From contig JAHQIY010000007.1 in assembly GCA_019054805.1 (NCBI GenBank), positions 3,167,501 to 3,231,500 on the forward strand: a DNA stretch of 64,000 nucleotides, in the 5' to 3' direction. The notes beneath the pieces were generated by a model, which had not been told where the DNA came from, made no database searches, and saw nothing but the letters and a program-made list of their open reading frames with translations. The stretch is from Brachionus manjavacas (Eukaryota; Rotifera; Eurotatoria; Ploima; Brachionidae). Position 1 is the stretch's first letter, and every line of letters starts with the position of its first letter. Below are positions 56,851 through 64,000 of this stretch, piece after piece. The position numbers were made by a program, and so were the translations under genes.

Positions 56851-57914
56851 AACCCAATCAATATTTGATAAAAATTAGAAATTTTTTCAAAGTCAGCTTT
56901 ACTATAAATAAATTTTTTAATAGTATTGGATTCCTTACTAACATTGTTTTTGAAAACAAAATTGAAAAAGATCACCTTTTATTAATATAAAAAATAAAAA
57001 TTTTGAATGGTAAATAATAAAGTAGATGTCTTAATAGAAAATAAATTTGATTAAAAGTAGCAGAAATTAAAATAAAGATTTTTGTATGAACGAATTTTTA
57101 AAATTAAAATAAATTATATTTTAATTTAAATAAATTATAATTTTAAGTACTGCTCTGTTTGCTTTAAATTCAAAGTAAATTATTGCTCTATAAATTAAAT
57201 TAAAAACTTACTAATAATAAACTCAGATATTTATATTTAGAGTATCAAGAGAAATATAATGCTGACTATCAAGTCTGATGATTTCCTTTTAGATAGTTTT
57301 CTGATTACATAAGCATTTTTATTAAAAGGATTTGTCTAATATTAAGTTCTGTAAATTTTTTTTGAGAATAATCTAAAAAGAATTAAAGATTTATAGAAAT
57401 CAGGTTTTTTTTATCGCAGGAATTTTTATTTAAAAAGGATAAAACTTTTTACTTTTCTATTTTATTGCAACTAAACAGCTTATTTTCTTATTTGTCTCAG
57501 ATCTGTTGTCGTGTTTAATTTGAATTAAATTTAAAATTAAGTAAAGTAGTTAGATTATTATCTATTGGAAAGGCCAACAATTTCAATTGTTTTCAACAGT
57601 TTTAAATATCTGCGATTAGTTAATAACCAAAAATTTTAAACATCTGACTATGGTAATTTTTTCTATATTTTATTTTTTCATTTTTAAATAATTTTTAAAT
57701 AATTCAATTTCTTTGAAAATCTTAATAAATTAAATCGTATTAACTTTATTTTCAATATTTACAAAATGAACAAATTAAATAAAAATCGTAGTCTTTATTT
57801 AAAAAAAAAACAAAATGTTCATTTTACTCAATTTTTAAGTTTGTAAATAACGGATGAAAACAAAGTTTCCGATATATTTTGGAAAGGTGTATTGATGTAT
57901 TGATGTTTGACTGA
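56851..57914. other. gene-free A+T-rich sequence
   Basis: The first 100 bp may belong to the minus-strand LINE; the rest shows nothing supported. Confidence 0.4.
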
Positions 57915-58145
57915 TTTCACGCATACATTTTAGTATCCTCAGCCTCAATTTGTAGCCTCCATCTTCGTAGGCTTTCCCTTTCAATATTGATCAAAAATCT
58001 CCAATAGGTCTAGCTTCAGGAAAATTATCGGTAGGGTTATTCATCTTGTCGACATGATCGATTAAATTTTCGATCATAAAGTCCAATGACGCTTCTGCGT
58101 ATTTGGAGCTCGCCAAGTTGGACCAGAATATAAATTTTTTGTGAA
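57915..58145 (-). mobile_element. decayed mariner/Tc1-superfamily transposase, C-terminal part
   Basis: The minus-strand frame reads FWSNLASSKYAEASLDFMIE, NLIDHVDKMNNPTDNFPEAR, PIGDF, stop, SILKGKAYEDGGYKLRLRIL. This matches the DLASSHYA, NPPNxPEARPIEDFW, ILKxxVYE block of mariner-superfamily transposases. The catalytic acidic residue of PIED is Gly and the next Trp is TGA, so the copy is inactive. The N-terminal part is absent. Confidence 0.8.
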
Positions 58146-59043
58146 TCATACTTTAAAAAAATAGATTGTGAATTAAGTTTTGTATGAAAAAACAACTTAA
58201 GTCTGATTTTTTCTAGTTTCAGTTTGATCGTTTGCTTCGAAAAAGTGTACAGCATTATTCTGCTATGTCTATTTACCATTCTTTAATATTATAAATTGAA
58301 TTCTCGTTTTCCAGGTTTCAGATACTTTTTGACTTGTTGCTACGTCATTTTGTGAATACATCTCTGTGATTACTGTTTTTAAAATCCTTCCATTCCTAAT
58401 ATTGGCTATAACTCATTGAATAATTATTAATTAAATTTTATAATGATGTCATCTTGAAGTTAAGACTATTATACAAGCTATTATTATAAAGGATATTTGA
58501 AAGCTGAAAGTGACAAGAAAATTGTTATAGTTTATGTTTTCTTCCTTAAAAAAAAGGTATTTGAATTTGAAGTCATTAAATTAAAGTCTTAAAAGGCTTT
58601 ATTGTGATGATTTAACTTTAACCAAGTTTGAGTTGATAAAATTACATCAAAAATGAAATTATTTTAAAAATGAAAAAATTTTGAAGAGCCTGGAGTAATT
58701 TTGATAAAAACATTTGAAAAACTATAAACTTGGAAAAAATTCAACAATTAATTAGATAAAGTTGGGTAAATGGTCAAAGATTTTCTACAACCTCTATTTA
58801 AATTATATTATTGAACAATGAATATTACATCTAAATAGTTTTTTTTTTAAAAAAGATAAATTTAAATTATTTTTAACAAAAAATCGAACAAACCTTCAAT
58901 ATGGATAAAATTCTAATTTTTTATTTTTTTGATTTAGCATTAGCTAGTGATATTAAATACCGTTTTCAATCAGAAAAATATTATCGTTGTACTTGATTCA
59001 AAAAAAATTTTAAATTTTAAATTTTTTAAATTTTTTTAAAAAA
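58146..59043. other. gene-free A+T-rich sequence
   Basis: A stretch near 58330-58372 resembles the possible hAT end at 38.4-38.5 kb. No gene is supported. Confidence 0.35.
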
Positions 59044-59049
59044 TTTATT
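59044..59049 (-). terminator. poly(A) signal of EMC6
   Basis: AATAAA on the minus strand (TTTATT here), 106 bp after the EMC6 stop. Confidence 0.35.
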
Positions 59050-59154
59050 TGTTAATTATTAATAATAAAAAATTAAATGATTAAAAAAATAATTCCAATT
59101 ATAATTAATTCTACCATTTCAACTGACGCTTGACTAGAGATTTTAAATTAGAGT

Positions 59155-59508
59155 CTAGTACACATGGACCATCCCATACAAAAAAGTCCAAAATAATAAA
59201 TATGTTTGGATGCCTGACCACAAGTTTGCAGTAATAATTGATTGTTTTGAAGTAAAATATGATTTAATGTTATCGTTTAAATATAACAGTATTATTAGGG
59301 ATAACAAAATCGAACAAATTAAATAGAATACAAATCCGTTTAGTCCAGTAAGACCAATAATTCCTGCAGCACTTCCTGATAATGCCGATACAGATGTTTG
59401 ACAATAATCTAGCAGAAAACTGTTGTATCGAACCGCTGCTTCATTTAAAGCATCTGGAAATACCAAATCTGTGTCGATGCTTGCTTTGGTTTTTTTTGTA
59501 GAAGGCAT
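59155..59508 (-). CDS. EMC6: ER membrane protein complex subunit 6
   Basis: Single exon, 117 residues from the ATG at 59508. It is collinear with human EMC6 (110 residues): [20 protein letters not shown] at 29-48, [20 protein letters not shown] at 49-68 with a hydrophobic stretch continuing to about 76, and a C-terminal membrane segment ending [10 protein letters not shown], almost identical to the vertebrate end. EMC6 is part of the membrane core of the EMC, which inserts tail-anchored and some multi-pass proteins into the ER. The frame upstream of this ATG is open for 13 more codons, but a 3' splice site (CGCTACAAG) directly precedes the ATG and the family starts here, so I chose 59508. Confidence 0.95.
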   Translation of the reverse strand: MPSTKKTKASIDTDLVFPDALNEAAVRYNSFLLDYCQTSVSALSGSAAGIIGLTGLNGFVFYLICSILLSLIILLYLNDNIKSYFTSKQSIITANLWSGIQTYLLFWTFLYGMVHVY

Positions 59509-62500
59509 CTTGTAGCGAAAAATAATTATGTTGCAAAATTGCTGCAAACTTCAGGCTACTAATCAAACTCAAATTGATTTTATTTTGAGCATAATTTGCT
59601 GGTTAAAAATCGATTTTATGATAATGGTATATTATCAATAGGGAAGTGAGATACGGAATTTTGTCTGAGAAAAAAAAGCGAAAATTTTTGTTCACAGCAT
59701 TTTTGTTTCTCTACCAGAGTAGCCAAATAAATTTCCCAACTCGAACTTCTGTAAACCTTACTCTTAGAAATATTACGAGCTTTAAGTATGTTACTTTTGG
59801 AGGTATTTTCCATCGAAGCCCTGCTTTAATAGTTTTTTAATTTTGAAATTAACTTAAATTTAGCTTATCTTTCATTAACAATATCCATTGTTCGACCATG
59901 TTCTTGCCCAAATACTAAATTCTAAGAAATAATTGATTGCATTTTAAGAACTACTTTAAAAATTTAATTAGTCGTTATTCTGCAACTATTATTATTAATT
60001 TTTCTACTAGTATCTAAGACGCAATTTAAAAAATTACTTAAAAATCTTTAAAATAAAACAAAAAAATTATTTGACTAGTTTCTGAGAGATATAATAAATT
60101 TTTTTTGGTAAGACATAAATCGAACATTGGGCATTATTAATGGAAAATTAGCAGAATTCAAGTCAAAAAATTGAGGTCTCTCTCAATAATTAGTTTTACA
60201 TGGTTTCGATGGTAATAACTTGAAAAATTTAACTAAATTTGAATTTCACCTTTTTTCTAATAGTAGCGGGATTTAAGTTACTTTTTTCAAGCAATTAAAA
60301 ATTTTTTTTAATTTTTCAATTATAGATTAAATAATCTAAAGAGAATCTCAGCAGTGCAGCTAGACAATAAATTTGAAATAATTTTCCAAAAATTGAGCTA
60401 GTCTTAGAAAAAAAAAGAATATTGAAAATTTTTTAATTACAGTCTGTGTCTAACTTATAATTAGTTTTTTTTTATATAATTTTTGAAAGTTATTGATAAA
60501 TGAAAAATGTAATCAAAAAATAATGCAAATCAAATTTTGCTTTATTTTAATTTCATTTCTTGAAATCTACTAAACTTGATGAAAAAAAATCTAGGTCTAA
60601 TTGAGTTAGATCTGCAGTTTATTCAAAATGTTGCCTTGAGATAAATAAAGTACCTTTCTTTTAAATTAAATTAGTTCAAAAAATATTTATCATACCAAAT
60701 GACTTGATGCAATTGAAACGCTCAAGCTAAAAGCGTTTTTCCAAAAATATGACCTCATAAATTAAACCAAAATCAGGTGTAAGTGTTATCTATTCTATAG
60801 CTTTTTGCTAAATATTCTCAATTTCTTTGAATACCAAATTGAGATAATACTTAACTTTTATTCCAAGTCGAAATTTTTATTTTCATTTTTTTCAAATTCA
60901 TATTACTTACGATAAACAAAACTACCATCTTATTATTAACTTATTTTGATAACTGTGTTAACAGAGGTTTTTGTTTGCTAATCCAATTTTTTTAAGAGGA
61001 GCTTGCTACATGATTTTGTGCAATTTCGCACTAAAATTCAATTTTTTTAAATCTGCTCAAGTACTAAATTGGTTGCAAAATGTTGAAAAATAAAATAAAA
61101 CTAGCATGAATCGACAATGTCAAGCAGAAATTAAAATTCTGTAAAATTTAGTCTTAAAAAATATTTTTAAGCATTTAATAATTGAATTACAAAAAATAAT
61201 GAAAATTAACAAGTTTTTTTTAATTGGAATTCAGTTTTTATGTTTGAAAGAGTGGCTAGAGCAAAAGGTTATGTTTATAAAAATGGTTGAGCAAACGATT
61301 TTTTTATTCAGAATCTGTAAAATTAATATATAAAAATAACTAATTCGAAAGTAAATAAGCAGCACTCAGCAAGATTTACTCCTGATTTAAACCATTTTGA
61401 AATAAAGCGTGAATTTATCATTTTTTTCTACAAATCTCAACAAATTCATATTTTAGAATAATTCCTAGGTTTGATTATATACTTTAAGTCTTGATTTTCA
61501 TAAAATAAATTTTTATTTTCTTATTTATTATTTAGTATTTACACTATTATGCGTCGAGTTAAGACAAGAGTTAGATTATAAAAAGATTAGGCAAACGGAG
61601 GCTGTGTGTTAAATAGCTTGTCTTTAAAGCGTTTGTTTAAATCGTTCAAGATTTTTGAATTATTTTTATAAATATAAAAAAAACGAGGTCAAATTTAGCA
61701 TTTAAATTATGGAATAGCTTCTTTTCAATAGATAAATCAGATACAATCTTAGCCAGTTTTGCTAATATCGTACAATGAAAATAAACAGACCTTATGTAAG
61801 CCTAAAGATTACTCAATTTAAGTTTTCATAAGCCATATATTTGGATCTTTAAAGAAAAGATAATTTAAAATTTTGTTGAATTTTCCCAATTAGACAATGC
61901 CATGTTGAATATTTCCATAAACAATTTCAGACAAAATTAAGCGGTCTAGATTAGGATCGAATGCAAATAATTATTTGATATAGAATAAATGTGATCATTT
62001 AACTGATGTCTGATATAAAGGTACATAATTTTTAAGATGACATCATCAGATAAAACAATGAAATATCTAAAACTCATTTGAGGAATGATTTATACTGTAT
62101 TTTGTCTAAATTATTTTATAAAACTATTTGAACTGTTAAAAATTTTAGAAATGAGACTTGGTATTACGATTCTGTTTAAATATTTGCTAAATTTTAGGAT
62201 CTATTTAAAGATACAGATCTTTATTTTATATTCAAACACTAGAGTTTAAGTCAGGTAATCTTTTGAATATTTCTTACCTAAAATAAACTGTCTTGTAGTT
62301 TTAAAATTACAAATTTACATTTTTTTGTCAAGAGCTATTTATGTGAAAAGAGAGTACTGTTGTCGAAATTTTACTTTGGCAAATAATTTTGTATTCTTTT
62401 ATTAACTCCCGAATTAAAATTCCTCGTCAAAAACATATGAATTTTAATTAAGTAATTGATTTATTTGAATTTTTTGTAATAAACATAAATAAGAAGCGTC

Positions 62501-63102
62501 CTTCAATTATTTCAATCTAGTTTAAGGTATGCAAAGACGCCAAAGTAAATGTATACTAAAAAGAATTGTTGGAACTCAAAATTTAATTATTAGCTCAAAT
62601 TTCCTAGTTTTTCAATTAATATTATTTATTTTAAAATTTAGCCGAAAATTTAATTGTGTAAACAAACAAGTTCTAGAATTCATTTACGCTAAAAATATTA
62701 TCTTAATTTCTTAGCTAAACATGTGTCATTTTAGCTTCATCAGATTTTTGGCTAAAATAAGATCTGGCAGCAAAAAAATTCATATTTTTTTTGAATTTTA
62801 GAAAATTTTAGATGTTATATGATTAGTTAAAAGAATTATTTTACGAAATATAATTTACTTTACAACAAAAAAAGAATTTTTATTAAAAATAATTGATCTC
62901 TAAAATTTCAAGGAAACATGATTCATTATTTTTTTCGAAAAATGGCTGTTTATCAGATTTTATTTTTAATTAATTAGAAATAAATTTATCAGAGAGAATT
63001 TTTCATAAAGACTTCCTTGAAAACTGACAGGAGACGAAAATATGTATTATGATTAATTTTTAAATTCGATGCTTAATAAAATGGAAATAAATCAGCTCTT
63101 AC
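59509..63102. other. gene-free A+T-rich sequence
   Basis: 59616-59840 is open on both strands (about 65 codons each) but neither product is recognisable. The remainder shows nothing supported. Confidence 0.4.
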
Positions 63103-63285
63103 TTAACGTGTCTCATAATTCATTTCCCTTGTTTCCCAGTCATTTGGTTTAAAATCGTTTTTTTTGTTGAAAAAAAAATTGGTCATATTTTGTCTAAGTC
63201 TAAATAGGCAATTCAATTCAGAGATGCTTAGATTGCAATTTAAATTATCAAAACTTGTTTTGTCACCTAGTTCAATCACACTTTG
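63103..63285 (-). CDS. possible orphan exon, unknown
   Basis: A minus-strand frame opens after an acceptor (AATCTTAAG) at 63286-63288 and reads QSVIELGDKTSFDNLNCNLS, then ISELNCLFRLRQNMTNFFFN and FKPNDWETREMNYETR. A TAA lies directly before a strong GTAAGA donor at 63102, so either the TAA is the real end or this is non-coding or pseudogene sequence. The product is not recognised and no partner exons were found. Confidence 0.25.
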   Translation of the reverse strand, partial: QSVIELGDKTSFDNLNCNLSISELNCLFRLRQNMTNFFFNKKNDFKPNDWETREMNYETR

Positions 63286-63315
63286 CTTAAGATTAAAATT
63301 GAAATTTTTCAACAA

Positions 63316-64000
63316 AAAATTTTAAATTGGAAAAAAATCAATTTTGGATTTTTTTTCTTTTTGGATGGGAAATGCATTCAAACATTTCGTGAAATCTATA
63401 AAAATCATTTTTTGGCACAAAAAACGAGTTAATGATTTTTGGCACCTTATTTCCTTTAAAAATTCGAAGAGCAAATTTAAATTTAGATTTTATTTAATCA
63501 GCAGATTTTGCTTCATTCTATCTTGTTATCTAAAAAGTTAATTCAAAAATTCATTTTTCTGATCCAAAGTCATCGATTATTAAGTTTAGAATAAAAGTTT
63601 TTGCGTAATTGATGACGCATATATTTCTATAGTTCTAAGCCGCCTTTGCAGCTATTTTTTTTGTATTTCGAAAATTTAATCCAAATGCAGATTTTTGTTA
63701 TCAGTTTACAGAGATAAATTTTGATCTCTATAGATTTATTGCATGTTTTTTTTTCATTTATTTTGAAGTCTTTTTTTAAATAATAAGCATATTTTAAAAA
63801 GATTGGAATCCAGCAAAATTTTCGGAAATACACAAATATTTTCAGAAAACCATTCAAATTTAATTATTAATTGATTTTATTTATTTCTACATTCTATTTT
63901 ATTTTTCATTTTACTTTAATTTTTAAATGGAAAAAATTATGCATTAAAAATACTATTTAAAATTCAGACACAAAAAATTTATCAATTACGTTGCTGTCTA
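63316..64000. other. A+T-rich sequence to the window end
   Basis: Chance-like frames on both strands; nothing supported. Confidence 0.4.

Noticed and set aside
59616-59840. Overlapping 65-codon frames on both strands upstream of EMC6
   Set aside because: Neither product is recognisable, and equal openness on both strands gives no basis to choose.
1-64000. CRISPR arrays, prokaryotic operons, rRNA genes, or a defence-type gene cluster
   Set aside because: Spliced metazoan genes throughout. No regularly spaced perfect repeats with unique spacers, no rRNA-like G+C-rich block and no cluster of functionally linked unknown genes were seen.

Overview
The window is metazoan nuclear DNA, very A+T-rich (by eye about three quarters or more A/T). 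Genes sit in less A+T-rich islands, with mostly short (about 45-80 nt) GT-AG introns, separated by long stretches of decayed transposons. Nine protein genes can be read with confidence, most of them exon by exon. The likely source is a small protostome invertebrate. A Hox protein mixing median and posterior features resembles the MedPost class described in rotifers and chaetognaths, and the extreme A+T content fits a monogonont rotifer. That placement is an inference, not a demonstration.

Layout. 1-8 kb: gene-poor, one orphan exon, a diverged ~135-bp tandem repeat and a tRNA-derived SINE. 8.25-8.84 kb (+): calexcitin-like EF-hand protein. 12.8-14.1 kb (-): four-exon ceramide phosphoethanolamine synthase-like gene. 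20.4-21.5 kb (+): phosphoseryl-tRNA(Sec) kinase, PSTK. 22-25 kb: ATTCC-type repeat, LINE scraps, a 23-bp periodic repeat and a Tc1 remnant. 25.5-29 kb (+): LAMTOR3, then an eight-exon NUFIP1. 29.4-30 kb: 549-bp MITE. 30.4-34.8 kb (-): ERCC8 (CSA) directly downstream of a ten-exon HDAC3. 35-45 kb: a transposon belt with two LINE families, an ACGC-rich inverted-repeat element, a second SINE with a perfect target duplication, a palindromic Mutator-like MITE and a pogo remnant. 45.7-47.1 kb (+): two-exon Hox gene. 48-58 kb: LINEs (one nested in another), MITEs, a foldback element and a mariner-type remnant. 59.2-59.5 kb (-): EMC6. 60-64 kb: nothing convincing except one possible orphan exon.

The genes are unrelated housekeeping and developmental functions: Ca2+ sensing, sphingolipid synthesis, selenocysteine synthesis, mTORC1 scaffolding, snoRNP assembly, transcription-coupled repair, chromatin, ER membrane insertion and axial patterning. 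They do not form a pathway. Two close same-strand pairs (LAMTOR3-NUFIP1, about 275 bp apart; HDAC3-ERCC8, about 255 bp apart) and unpaired 3' splice sites just before several start codons suggest spliced-leader trans-splicing or 5'UTR introns. I found no new multi-gene system. The least ordinary content is the Hox gene and the repeat families whose boundaries can be read to the base.
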